Positions 8,135-16,651 of a DNA stretch of 64,000 nt are shown here, in pieces. How positions within the stretch are numbered: position 1 is the first letter of the stretch; the number at the start of each line of letters is the position of its first letter. Position numbers and translations under genes: made by a program. The notes under the pieces are model-generated. The model was given only the letters and a program-made list of their open reading frames with translations, searched no databases and had not been told where the DNA came from. The DNA comes from Alphaproteobacteria bacterium (GTDB taxonomy: Bacteria; Myxococcota_A; UBA796; GCA-2862545): assembly GCA_020632885.1 (NCBI GenBank), contig JACKEQ010000027.1, forward strand, positions 13,974 through 77,973, read 5' to 3'.

Positions 8135-9106
8135 CTACAACGCGTCCAGCCCGAGCACCTTCATGCGCCGCCAGAGCGTGGTGCGCGAGATGCCGAGCCG
8201 GGCCGCCGCGCGCGAACGGTTGCCGCGGGCCTGCACCAGGGCCTCCAGGATCTCTGCGCGGTCCTCCCTACGCACGGCCTGCACGGCCGGCTCGTGGGGC
8301 TCGGGAGGCCCCTCGCCGCGGAGCTCGGGCGGGAGGTCGGCGAGCGTGAGCCGGGGGCCCGTGCCCAGCGCCATGGCGGCCTGGACGACGTTGCGCAGCT
8401 CCCGGACGTTCCCCGGCCAGTCGTAGGCCACCATGCACGCGAGCGCGTCGGGCTCGATGCCCTCCATCCGACGGCCGCCGGTGTCCAGGGTGGCGATGAA
8501 GTGTCGCAGGAGCGGTGCGATGTCGTCGCGACGCTCGCGCAACGGCGGGAGGAAGACGGTAGCGACACGGATGCGGAACATCAGGTCGGCCCGGAACCGC
8601 CCTTCCTGCACGCCGCGCCGGAGCGACCGGTGGGTCGCCGAGACCATGCGCACGTCGACCTTGCGGGCCTCGCTGCCGCCCACCGGCGTGAACGAGCTCT
8701 CCTGCAACACCCGCAACAGGCGTGGCTGGATGTCGAGGGGCAGCTCGCCGATCTCGTCGAGGAAGACCGTCCCCCCGTCCGCCCGCTCGAACAGGCCCTG
8801 GCGCGCCCGCACCGCGCCGGTGAACGCCCCGCGGACATGGCCGAACAGCTCGCTGGCCAGCAGGTCGCCCGTGAGCGTCGCGCAGTTCACCGCCAGGAAC
8901 GGCCGGGACGCCCGGGGCGAGAGGTCGTGCAGGGCGCGCGCGACGAGCTCCTTGCCGCTCCCGGTCTCCCCGCGGATGAGGATCGGCGCGTCGGTGGCGG
9001 CCGCCCGTTCCAGGGTGTTCCAGAGGTCGTGCATCGACGGCGCGCGCGACAACATGCCGTGGAAGGTGCGGAGCTCCTGGCCCTCCGACGTCGCCGCTCG
9101 GATCAT
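8135..9106 (-). CDS. sigma-54-dependent activator without sensory domain (PspF-like)
   Basis: The 323-aa protein is a sigma-54 activator consisting only of the AAA+ domain and a Fis-type HTH. Residues 46-53 are Walker A (GETGSGKE), 93-98 the sigma-54-contact loop GAFTGA, and about 115-119 Walker B (VFLDE). The DNA-binding helices are at the C-terminus (SRAAARLGISRTTLWRRMK). Only about 15 residues precede the AAA+ domain, so there is no receiver, PAS or GAF sensor. TGAGGAA lies 6 bases before the ATG. It sits between the persulfide dioxygenase and SulP genes, both with sigma-54 promoters, and is the obvious candidate activator. In Cupriavidus the sigma-54 activator FisR senses sulfane sulfur and drives a PDO gene; this one lacks FisR's sensor region. 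Confidence 0.93.
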   Translation of the reverse strand: MIRAATSEGQELRTFHGMLSRAPSMHDLWNTLERAAATDAPILIRGETGSGKELVARALHDLSPRASRPFLAVNCATLTGDLLASELFGHVRGAFTGAVRARQGLFERADGGTVFLDEIGELPLDIQPRLLRVLQESSFTPVGGSEARKVDVRMVSATHRSLRRGVQEGRFRADLMFRIRVATVFLPPLRERRDDIAPLLRHFIATLDTGGRRMEGIEPDALACMVAYDWPGNVRELRNVVQAAMALGTGPRLTLADLPPELRGEGPPEPHEPAVQAVRREDRAEILEALVQARGNRSRAAARLGISRTTLWRRMKVLGLDAL

Positions 9107-9124
9107 CGATGTTCCTCAGATGTT

Positions 9125-10876
9125 TCAGCGTGTTGCAACACCCTTGTAACACTGAGTGCAGGTGCCCTCGGGCACCTCCTGGCCCGCGGAGCGCAGGTAG
9201 TGGGCCAGCGGACAGGTCGCGCACGCCCCACCCCCGAGCTCCAGCCCGTGCACCAGGGCCTCGTTCATGGCCAGGAACCACTCGGTCTGCGTGGGGAAGA
9301 GGGCGTGGTCGCCGAACTGCTCGGTGAGCCCGACGTCGTCGAACAGGGCCATCGTGCCGGGCTTCATGCCCGCGAGGAGGAGGTGGCGGCCGTGCTCCGC
9401 CAGGCGTGCCCGCATCGCGAGGAGCACGCCAGCGGTGGTGTAGTCGAGGCCCCGGGCCCGCTTGAGACGCACGATGAGCACGCGCACGCTGGGGTCGCGC
9501 GTGGCGTCGTCCAGGGCGTCCTGGAGCTCGCTCGCCGCCCCGAAGAACAGGTTGCCCTCGACGTGGAGCGCCCGGACCTTGCGGCACACCTCGAGCGGTG
9601 CGTCGAAGTCCCCGGTGGCCTCGCGGATGTGGTTGTCGCTCACGACGAGGTCGGTGACGCGTAGGTGCCGGACCCGGCGGAGGAACAGGAGGATCGAGAT
9701 GCCCACGCCGAGGTAGATCGCCAGGTCCAGCGGGAGGGTCCAGGTGCCCACGACGGTCGCCAGGAAGGCCAGCCGGTCGCCCCAGATCGCGTGCATGACC
9801 TGCTTGATCGCCTTCTCGTCGACCAGATCCCGCGCCACCAGGAGCAGGAGGCCCGCCAGGCTGGCGATGGGCGTGAGATCCACGAACGGCCCCGCCAGGA
9901 GCAGCACCAGGACCATCAACAGACCCGAGAACACGCCCGACAACCGGCTGACGGCACCGGCCCGGAAGTTCAGGGCGGACCGCGAGAGGCTGCCGCTCAC
10001 GGGGTAGCCGCCGGTGAACGCCGCGCCCAGGTTGGACAGGCCCTGCCCGAGGAACTCGCGGTTCATGTCGAGCCGCTCGCCGCTCTCGGCCGCGATGGAC
10101 CGGGCCACGGCACTCGACTCCACCAGCGAGAGCACCGTGGCGGCGACGGCGGCCGGGAGGAGGAGCTGGAGCGTGGCGGCGTCGACCGGTGGCCGCGTGA
10201 GGGGCGGGAGGCCCGCCGGGACGGGCGCGATCTGGCCGGCCGTCGCGAGCCCCATGCCCTCGAGATCGAACAACCAGGAGAGCACGATCCCGCCGATGAG
10301 CACGAGGATCGCGCCCGGTGCGCGCGGCAGGTAGCGGCGCTGCAGGAGCAACACGGCCAGCGTACCGAGCCCGAGGCCCACCGACAGCGGGTTCGCCCCG
10401 TGCAGGCCGCTCACCCACGTCATGAAGCGCGTGGCGGGGTCGCCGCGGCCCATCGACGTCTGCGTGAGGTAGCCGAGCTGCCCGAAGCCGATGAGGAGCC
10501 CCGCACCCGTGATGTACCCGAGCACCACGGCCTTGCTGATGTAGTCGACGATCGACCCCAGCCGCAGGGCGCCCGCCGCGAACTGGAAGGCGCCCACCAG
10601 GAGCGCGAGGGTCGCCGCGAACAGGATCGGGTCGCCGTCGGACGCCTCGTTGGCCAGCGTGAGCCCGACGAGGAGCGACAGGGCGTTCGTGGGGCCGGTC
10701 ACCACGTGGCTGCTGCTGCGCGCGAGGGCCGCGAGCACGGTGGGGACGGCCGCCGCATACAGGCCCATGGCCGGCGGGAGCCCCGCGATCATCGCGTAGG
10801 CGACGCCCTGCGGCACGGCCATCATGGTCACCGCAGCAGCGGCAGAGAGATCACGTCGGAGGGAGTCGCCGGTCAT
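9125..10876 (-). CDS. SulP-family anion transporter with STAS domain and Cys-rich tail
   Basis: The 583-aa product has the SulP opening (AVPQGVAYAMIAGLPP, residues about 20-35), about a dozen membrane segments, and a C-terminal STAS domain (about 440-550). The first 13 residues of the longest frame were dropped because the ATG at 10876 lies just downstream of a sigma-54 promoter. Unusually, after the STAS domain there is a tail with CATC and, 19 residues on, CTQC near the C-terminus: two CxxC pairs that could bind zinc or an iron-sulfur centre or form disulfides. SulP proteins move sulfate, bicarbonate or other anions; the sulfur-gene context suggests a sulfur oxyanion. It is divergent from the Soe-like operon. 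Confidence 0.88.
   Translation of the reverse strand: MTGDSLRRDLSAAAAVTMMAVPQGVAYAMIAGLPPAMGLYAAAVPTVLAALARSSSHVVTGPTNALSLLVGLTLANEASDGDPILFAATLALLVGAFQFAAGALRLGSIVDYISKAVVLGYITGAGLLIGFGQLGYLTQTSMGRGDPATRFMTWVSGLHGANPLSVGLGLGTLAVLLLQRRYLPRAPGAILVLIGGIVLSWLFDLEGMGLATAGQIAPVPAGLPPLTRPPVDAATLQLLLPAAVAATVLSLVESSAVARSIAAESGERLDMNREFLGQGLSNLGAAFTGGYPVSGSLSRSALNFRAGAVSRLSGVFSGLLMVLVLLLAGPFVDLTPIASLAGLLLLVARDLVDEKAIKQVMHAIWGDRLAFLATVVGTWTLPLDLAIYLGVGISILLFLRRVRHLRVTDLVVSDNHIREATGDFDAPLEVCRKVRALHVEGNLFFGAASELQDALDDATRDPSVRVLIVRLKRARGLDYTTAGVLLAMRARLAEHGRHLLLAGMKPGTMALFDDVGLTEQFGDHALFPTQTEWFLAMNEALVHGLELGGGACATCPLAHYLRSAGQEVPEGTCTQCYKGVATR
9131..9152. promoter_or_regulatory. palindrome plus half-site upstream of activator 1 (candidate operator)
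   Basis: TGTTGCAACA (9131-9140) is a perfect palindrome, followed by GTAACAC (9146-9152). It lies 25-46 bases upstream of the activator ATG and overlaps the last codons of the SulP gene. The GTAAC core also appears in the inverted repeat at 28063-28085 near the other sulfur promoters. It is partly coding, so chance cannot be excluded. Confidence 0.3.
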
Positions 10877-10889
10877 TCCGGATCCCGTG

Positions 10890-10905
10890 AGCAAGACGCG
10901 TGCCG
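10890..10905 (-). promoter_or_regulatory. sigma-54 promoter of SulP gene 1
   Basis: On the minus strand this reads CGGCACG-CGTC-TTGCT with GG-N10-GC spacing. It ends 13 bases before the ATG at 10876. It is back to back with the opposite-facing promoter at 10910-10925, with only 4 bases between their -24 elements. Confidence 0.82.
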
Positions 10906-10909
10906 AAAG

Positions 10910-10925
10910 AGGCACGGGACTTGCA
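10910..10925 (+). promoter_or_regulatory. sigma-54 promoter of the molybdenum oxidoreductase operon
   Basis: The plus strand reads AGGCACG-GGAC-TTGCA with GG-N10-GC spacing. Transcription would start near 10937, giving a leader of about 50 bases before the ATG at 10987. Confidence 0.82.
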
Positions 10926-10986
10926 AACCGTCCTGCGGCATCATGGCGCCCAGACCCCGGCGTGCGCCCGCCGGAAGAGGAACGGG

Positions 10987-12600
10987 ATGAACTACGGCTT
11001 CGTCATCGACAACAGCAGCTGCATCGGCTGTCACGCGTGCTCCACCGCGTGCAAGTCCGAGCACCACGTCCCCCTGGGCGTGAACCGGACCTGGGTGAAG
11101 TACACGGAGACCGGCCGGTACCCGGACGCCCGGCGGAGCTTCCAGGTCACCCGGTGCAACCACTGCTCCAACCCGCCGTGCGTGCGGATCTGCCCCACGG
11201 GCGCCATGCACCAGCGGGCGGACGGCATCGTCGACTTCGACTCCGATGCGTGCATCGGGTGCAAGGGTTGCCTCCAGGCCTGCCCGTACGACGCCATCTA
11301 CATCGACCCCGACACCCACACGGCGGCCAAGTGCAACTACTGCGCGCACCGCGTGGAGGTCGGCGTGGAGCCGGCCTGCGTCGTGGTCTGCCCGGAGCAC
11401 GCCATCATCGCCGGCGACCTCGACGATCCCACGTCCGAGATCAGCCACGTGGTCGCCAAGAACAACGTCACGGTCCGGAAGCCCGAGCAGGGCACGAGCC
11501 CCAAGGTGTTCTACATCCAGGGCCACGACATCAACATGCACCCAACGGCCACCGAGCGCACGCCCGACAGCTTCATGTGGGCGGACGTCCTCGACCTGCA
11601 CCCCGGTGAGCACCCGAAGCCGAAGGGCACGGCCATCCCGCCGGTGGCCCCGTCCTCCGGGCCCACCCGCACGCCCCAGGAGCAGGGCCTGAATGCCGGG
11701 GGCCCGATCCAGGTGAGCGGGAACATGGCCGGGCACATGGTCCAGGTCGGCTACAACGCGCAGCACAAGATCCCCTGGCACTGGCAGATCCCCGCGTACG
11801 TCGTCACCAAGCACATCGCGGGCGGCACGTTCATGCTGCTCGGGGTCGCCGCCCTCCTCGGGGGCATCCCGTTCTCGGCGGGCCAGGTCGTGTTCGCCGG
11901 CGGTCTCGCCGTGCTGATGTCCCTCGTCACCCTCGCGCTCCTGATCTACGACCTCGACCGGCCGGACCGCTTCTTCTACCTGCTCGTCCGTCCGCAGTGG
12001 CGCTCCTGGATCGCCCGGGCCGCCTGGATTCTGAGCGGTTTCTCGGCCGTCACCGGCCTCTGGTGGGCGCTCGAGACGGCCGCCTGGCTCGGCATCCTCG
12101 GCGAGCCCACCACGCTCCGGCCCCTGCTGGCGGCCCTCTCCATCCCCTTCGGTCTCGGCGCGTCCATCTACACCGCGTTCCTGTTCGCCCAGGCCGAGGG
12201 CCGCGATCTCTGGCAGGCCAGCCACGTGCCCTTCCAGATGACGATCCACGCCGTCGCCTTCGGCGCCGCCACCCTCGCGATCGCGGGGCCGGCCACCGAG
12301 AGCATGCGCTGGCTCTTCGTCCTCGCGATGCTCGCCTCCCTCGTCGTCACCCTGTTCGCCGACCTCACCGTCCCCCAGGCCAGCGAGCTCGCCCGTCGGG
12401 CGGCCGTCGACATGACCTGGGGCCGCTACAAGCGGGAGTACTGGATGGGCGGCATCGGTCTCGGTCACATCGTCGCCATCGCCCTCGGGGTGATCGGTGG
12501 CGCCGTCGGCAGCCTGCTCGCCCTCGTGGCGGCCGGCGTCGGCATGTACGCCTACAACCTCGCCTTCGTGATGGCTCCGCAAGAGCAGCCCAACTCCTGA
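10987..12600 (+). CDS. fused FeS electron-transfer and NrfD-type membrane subunit (SoeB-SoeC-like)
   Basis: The 537-aa protein joins two subunits that are normally separate. Residues 1-195 are an NrfC/PsrB-type ferredoxin with four cysteine quartets (C12/15/18/22, C57/60/65/69, C89/92/95/99, C116/119/131/135), enough for four [4Fe-4S] clusters. A proline-rich linker follows (about 195-265). Residues about 270-530 form an NrfD/PsrC-like membrane domain with about eight hydrophobic segments that would exchange electrons with quinone. There is no Tat signal, so the clusters face the cytoplasm. AGAGGAA precedes the ATG. The next gene encodes the molybdenum catalytic subunit, 10 bases downstream. 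By context it is part of a sulfite- or polysulfide-type oxidoreductase. Confidence 0.9.
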   Translation: MNYGFVIDNSSCIGCHACSTACKSEHHVPLGVNRTWVKYTETGRYPDARRSFQVTRCNHCSNPPCVRICPTGAMHQRADGIVDFDSDACIGCKGCLQACPYDAIYIDPDTHTAAKCNYCAHRVEVGVEPACVVVCPEHAIIAGDLDDPTSEISHVVAKNNVTVRKPEQGTSPKVFYIQGHDINMHPTATERTPDSFMWADVLDLHPGEHPKPKGTAIPPVAPSSGPTRTPQEQGLNAGGPIQVSGNMAGHMVQVGYNAQHKIPWHWQIPAYVVTKHIAGGTFMLLGVAALLGGIPFSAGQVVFAGGLAVLMSLVTLALLIYDLDRPDRFFYLLVRPQWRSWIARAAWILSGFSAVTGLWWALETAAWLGILGEPTTLRPLLAALSIPFGLGASIYTAFLFAQAEGRDLWQASHVPFQMTIHAVAFGAATLAIAGPATESMRWLFVLAMLASLVVTLFADLTVPQASELARRAAVDMTWGRYKREYWMGGIGLGHIVAIALGVIGGAVGSLLALVAAGVGMYAYNLAFVMAPQEQPNS

Positions 12601-12610
12601 GGTCCGAACC

Positions 12611-15574
12611 ATGACTGCCACGCGCCGTCTCGCCGACACGTTCGCCCGCATGCTCGGGCTCCCGGAGTCCAAGGCCACCCGCTACGAGCGGCAGCCCACG
12701 TCTCCCTCCAACGCCGCCGGCGTCGCCATGCCCGGCTACGCCCGCGACGGGGGCAGCCCCGTCGACATGATCGAGGTCCGCCAGCCCGACGGCCGGATGT
12801 CCTCCTACCCGCCGCCGGACCACTGGGCCGACTGGGTCGAGTGGGACGCGAAGGCGTGGCCCGAGAAGGTCGCGCGTCGCTACACCCTCGTGCCCACCAT
12901 CTGCTTCAACTGCGAGTCGGGCTGCGGGCTCCTCGCCTACGTCGACAGCACCACGCTCGAGATCCGCAAGTTCGAGGGCAACCCGATGCACCCGGGCTCC
13001 CGGGGCCGCAACTGCGCCAAGGGTCCGGCCACGCACAACCAGGTGTACGACCCAGAGCGCATCCTCTACCCCCTCAAGCGGGTCGGGCCGCGCGGCAGCG
13101 GCCAGTGGAAGCGCGTGAGCTGGGACGAGGCGATGGACGACATCGCCGCGAAGATGCGGGAGTCCCGCCAGAAGCGGCGCGACGGCATCATGTACCACGT
13201 GGGTCGCCCGGGCGAGGACCACTACGCCAACCGCTGCATCCAGGCGTGGGGCGTGGACGGCCACAACAGCCACACCAACGTCTGCAGCGCCGCCGCCCGC
13301 ACGGGCTACACGCTCTGGGCGGGCTTCGACCGTCCCAGCCCGGACTACGCGAACGCCCGCACCATCCTGCTGATCTCGAGCCACCTCGAGACCGGCCACT
13401 ACTTCAACCCGCACGCCCAGCGGATCATCGACGCCAAGAAGAACGGCGCCCGCCTGATCACCTTCGATCCACGGCTCTCGAACACCGCGTCGAAGTCGGA
13501 CGTCTGGCTGCCCACCTGGCCCGGCAGCGAGACCACCGTGCTCCTGGCCATCGCCCGGCACCTCCTCGAGACCGACCAGTGGAACAAGGACTTCGTCCGT
13601 CGCTGGGTGGACTGGCAGACCTTCCTGAAGCACGCGCCAACGGTCATCCGCGACCCCGGTGTGCACGAGGCCATCGCGGGCCGCGACACGTTCGAGGGCT
13701 TCGTGGACGGGCTGAAGGCGCTCTACCGCGACTTCACGTTCGAGCGGGCCGCCACCGAGGCCCAGGTGCCGGAAGACCGGATCCGCGCGGCTGCCGACGC
13801 CATCGCGGCCGCCGGTGACCGCCTGGCCGCCCACAACTGGCGGTCGGCCTCCATCGGCAACCGTGGCGGCTGGCAGGTCGTGCGCTGCCTGTTCCTGCTC
13901 AACGTGCTCACCGGGAGCGTCGGCACCGTGGGCGGCACGTCGGGCAACTCGTGGAACAAGTTCACCCCCAAGCCCTTCCGTCAGCCGCCCGCGGGCGACA
14001 CCTGGAACGAGCTGCACCTCCCCGACGAGTGGTCGCCCTTCGCCCACTTCGAGATGTCGTTCCTCCTCCCCCACTTCCTGAAGGAGGGCCGGGGCACCGT
14101 GGACGTGTACTTCACGCGCGTCTACAACCCGCTCTGGACGAACCCCGACGGCTTCATGTGGATGGAGGCGCTGCAGGACGAGTCCAAGATGGGCCTGCAC
14201 GTGGCGCTGACGCCCACCTGGAACGAGTCCGCCTGGTTCGCCGACTACGTGCTGCCCATGGGCCACGCCGGCGAGCGCCACGACGTGATGAGCCAGGAGA
14301 CCCACGCCGGCAAGTGGATCGGCTTCCGCCAGCCCGTGCGGCGCGTGGCGATGGAGCGCCAGGGCAAGAAGGTGAAGTACACCTGGGAGGCCAACCCCGG
14401 CGAGGTCTGGGAGGAGGCGGAGCTCTGGGTGGAGCTCTCGTGGCGCATGGACCCCGACGGCTCGCTCGGCGTGCGCCAGTGGTTCGAGAGCCTCGAGAAC
14501 CCCGGTCAGCCCGTCACCCAGGACGAGTACTGGGGCTGGATCTTCGACAACAGCGTGCCCGGCCTGCCCGAGGCCGCCGCGGCCGAAGGCCTGACACCCC
14601 TCGCCTACATGCGGAAGTACGGGGCCTTCGAGGTCGAGAAGAACGTCTACGCGCCGTACGAGCGCGAGGTGGGCGGCCGGAAGGGCAAGGACGGCCTGGT
14701 GCACCAGGACGGCAAGGTCATCGGCGTGGTCGTCGACGACGTGAAGCGCGCGGGGTTCGAGACGCCCAGCCGCAAGCTCGAGATCCTCTCGACCACCCTG
14801 GTGGACTGGGGCTGGAAGGAGCAGGAGTACGCCGTGCCGTGGCCGCTCGAGAGCCACGTGAGCCCCGCCAACATCGACGCGCGCAAGGGCGAGATGCTCC
14901 TGCTGCCCAACTGGCGGCTCCCCACGCTGATCCACACCCGCTCGGCCAACGCGAAGTGGCTGGTGGAGATCAGCCACAACAACCCCGTCTGGATGCACCC
15001 GAGCGACGCGCGGCGCCTCGGGGTCGAGACCGGCGACTGCGTGCGGGTCGACACCGAGATCGGCTGGTTCGTGGACCGCGCGTGGGTCACGGAGGGCATC
15101 AAGCCCGGGATCATCGCCATCTCGCACCACCTGGGTCGCTGGCGGCTCCAGGACGACGCGGGCGTGAACAAGCAGGGAAGCTCGCTGGTGGACATCAGCT
15201 CCCAGGGCACCGAGCACCGCCTGAGGATCCAGAAGGGTGCGGAGGCGTGGGCGTCCGTGGACCCCGACACCTCGCGGATCTGGTGGAAGACGGTGGGGGT
15301 GCACCAGAACCTCACCCACGCCGTGCATCCCGACCCCATCAGCGGCGCCCACTGCTGGCTCCAGAAGGCCACCGGCGTACGGAAGGCCCGTGAGGACGAG
15401 CCATACGGGACGGTCTCCGTGGACACCACGCGGTCCATGAAGGTGTACGAGGAGTGGAAGGCCCTCACCCGGCCCGCCTCCACGCACAGCCCCGACGGGA
15501 CCCGCCGTCCCCACTGGCTCAAGCGGCCGCTCAAGCCCACCAAGGACGCCTACAAGCTCCCGACGGCCAAGTGA
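12611..15574 (+). CDS. molybdopterin oxidoreductase catalytic subunit (SoeA/PsrA-like)
   Basis: The 987-aa protein is a full-length complex-iron-sulfur molybdoenzyme. The N-terminal cluster motif is CFNCESGC with a distant fourth ligand (C98, C101, C105, C135). NVCSAAARTGY supplies a likely Mo-coordinating Cys225. The middle holds bis-MGD-binding segments (ILLISSHLETGHYFNPHAQR, LITFDPRLSNTASKSD), and residues about 760-900 form the C-terminal dinucleotide-binding barrel. No twin-arginine signal is visible, so the enzyme stays in the cytoplasm, as in SoeABC sulfite dehydrogenase and unlike exported Psr/Phs reductases. The neighbouring persulfide dioxygenase, which makes sulfite, supports sulfite oxidation to sulfate; polysulfide or thiosulfate chemistry cannot be excluded. 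The stop overlaps the chaperone GTG. Confidence 0.9.
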   Translation: MTATRRLADTFARMLGLPESKATRYERQPTSPSNAAGVAMPGYARDGGSPVDMIEVRQPDGRMSSYPPPDHWADWVEWDAKAWPEKVARRYTLVPTICFNCESGCGLLAYVDSTTLEIRKFEGNPMHPGSRGRNCAKGPATHNQVYDPERILYPLKRVGPRGSGQWKRVSWDEAMDDIAAKMRESRQKRRDGIMYHVGRPGEDHYANRCIQAWGVDGHNSHTNVCSAAARTGYTLWAGFDRPSPDYANARTILLISSHLETGHYFNPHAQRIIDAKKNGARLITFDPRLSNTASKSDVWLPTWPGSETTVLLAIARHLLETDQWNKDFVRRWVDWQTFLKHAPTVIRDPGVHEAIAGRDTFEGFVDGLKALYRDFTFERAATEAQVPEDRIRAAADAIAAAGDRLAAHNWRSASIGNRGGWQVVRCLFLLNVLTGSVGTVGGTSGNSWNKFTPKPFRQPPAGDTWNELHLPDEWSPFAHFEMSFLLPHFLKEGRGTVDVYFTRVYNPLWTNPDGFMWMEALQDESKMGLHVALTPTWNESAWFADYVLPMGHAGERHDVMSQETHAGKWIGFRQPVRRVAMERQGKKVKYTWEANPGEVWEEAELWVELSWRMDPDGSLGVRQWFESLENPGQPVTQDEYWGWIFDNSVPGLPEAAAAEGLTPLAYMRKYGAFEVEKNVYAPYEREVGGRKGKDGLVHQDGKVIGVVVDDVKRAGFETPSRKLEILSTTLVDWGWKEQEYAVPWPLESHVSPANIDARKGEMLLLPNWRLPTLIHTRSANAKWLVEISHNNPVWMHPSDARRLGVETGDCVRVDTEIGWFVDRAWVTEGIKPGIIAISHHLGRWRLQDDAGVNKQGSSLVDISSQGTEHRLRIQKGAEAWASVDPDTSRIWWKTVGVHQNLTHAVHPDPISGAHCWLQKATGVRKAREDEPYGTVSVDTTRSMKVYEEWKALTRPASTHSPDGTRRPHWLKRPLKPTKDAYKLPTAK

Positions 15575-16464
15575 CCGCAGACCTCGCGCTCGCTCGGGCA
15601 CGCACGTACGGGCTGCTCGCGGAGGTCCTCCTGGACGGCTGGACCCCGCGGGCGCTCGACGTCGTGCGTGGGCTCCCGTGGGCGAGCGACCTGCCCGACG
15701 ACCCCGAGCAGCTCGCGGTGCGCCACCAGCAGGTGTTCGGCACGGCCGTGCCGCCGTACGCGAGCGTGTTCCTGTCTGCGGAGGGCCTGCTGGGCGGCGA
15801 CGTCACGGACGGGGTGCGCCAGACCTACGCGCGCATCGGCTTCCCGGCGGGTCGGTCGGACGTGGAGCCCGACCACGCGGGGGTCCTCTGCGCTGCCATG
15901 GCCTTCCTGTGCGGTGCGGAGGCGGACGCCCAGCGGGACGGCCAGCCGGTCGACGGGCTGCAGGCCCGGCAGCGCGAGCTCCTCGCGGCCCACCTGGCTC
16001 CATGGGCGGATCTGCTGGAGACCGCCGTGGGCCGTCAGGGGGTCGCGGAGGCCACCGAGCTGGTCGGGCTGCTCGCGGATCTCGTGTACAGCCAGGTCGA
16101 TCGTCCGCGTGCGCCTTCCGCCCCACCCGACCTGCTGGACGACGCGCGTGCCGGCCTGAAGGCGGTGAGCGCGTTCCTGCTGGTGCCCGCGAGGTCCGGG
16201 GTGTGGTTGTCGCTGCACGACATCCAGCGCATCGCCGCGAATGCCGGGCTGTCCTGCGGGTTCGGTCGGCGCGTGCAGATGATGGAGAGCCTGTGGTTCT
16301 CGGCGGTCGACCATGGCCGGATCCCCGAGCTGGTGGCGGCCTTCCGCGAGGAGCTGGCGCACTGGGGGGAGACCCCGCGCACAGCGGGCACGGTTGCGTT
16401 GCTCGGACGTCTGCACAGTGCAGCCCTACAACTCGATGACAGGGGATCATACGAAACCAGTTGA
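15571..16464 (+). CDS. TorD/DmsD-family molybdoenzyme maturation chaperone
   Basis: The 297-aa product starts at the GTG that overlaps the oxidoreductase TGA (GTGA). It is all-helical and contains PPYASVFLS (residues about 60-68), matching the PPYESVYL-type motif of TorD-like chaperones, and a conserved acidic-helical C-terminal half. This family holds the apo-catalytic subunit for cofactor insertion. Its position as last gene of the operon fits a dedicated chaperone. The C-terminus (residues about 200-297) is longer than in typical TorD proteins of about 200 aa and contains FGRRVQMMESLWFSAV; its role is not known. Confidence 0.82.
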   Translation: MTADLALARARTYGLLAEVLLDGWTPRALDVVRGLPWASDLPDDPEQLAVRHQQVFGTAVPPYASVFLSAEGLLGGDVTDGVRQTYARIGFPAGRSDVEPDHAGVLCAAMAFLCGAEADAQRDGQPVDGLQARQRELLAAHLAPWADLLETAVGRQGVAEATELVGLLADLVYSQVDRPRAPSAPPDLLDDARAGLKAVSAFLLVPARSGVWLSLHDIQRIAANAGLSCGFGRRVQMMESLWFSAVDHGRIPELVAAFREELAHWGETPRTAGTVALLGRLHSAALQLDDRGSYETS

Positions 16465-16508
16465 CGTCCAAGCCCTGCTCAGGTAGTCTGACCAGGCGGG
16501 AGATCATC

Positions 16509-16651
16509 GTGCCCTTCCTTCCTTCCTTCTGGTAGCCACCGCTTCCGGGACGGCCCCTGACCCGTCTGCCGTCGCAGGCAGTGCCGACCCGATGGACTGC
16601 AGACCGCCGGCGTCGGGGTTCATGCAGACCACGAACGCCACCTGGGCGTAA
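16509..16651 (+). pseudogene. probable frameshifted signal-peptide segment of the serine protease
   Basis: GGGAGA lies 7 bases before the GTG at 16509. The coding direction continues through CCCTTCCTTCCTTC, where a +4 change would restore a signal peptide in the protease frame. An in-frame TAA (16649-16651) still separates it from the open frame downstream. Confidence 0.4.

Noticed and set aside
12365..15601. 1078-codon minus-strand frame opposite the molybdoenzyme gene
   Set aside because: It mirrors a well-supported coding gene and shows no motif; GC skew by codon position supports the plus strand.
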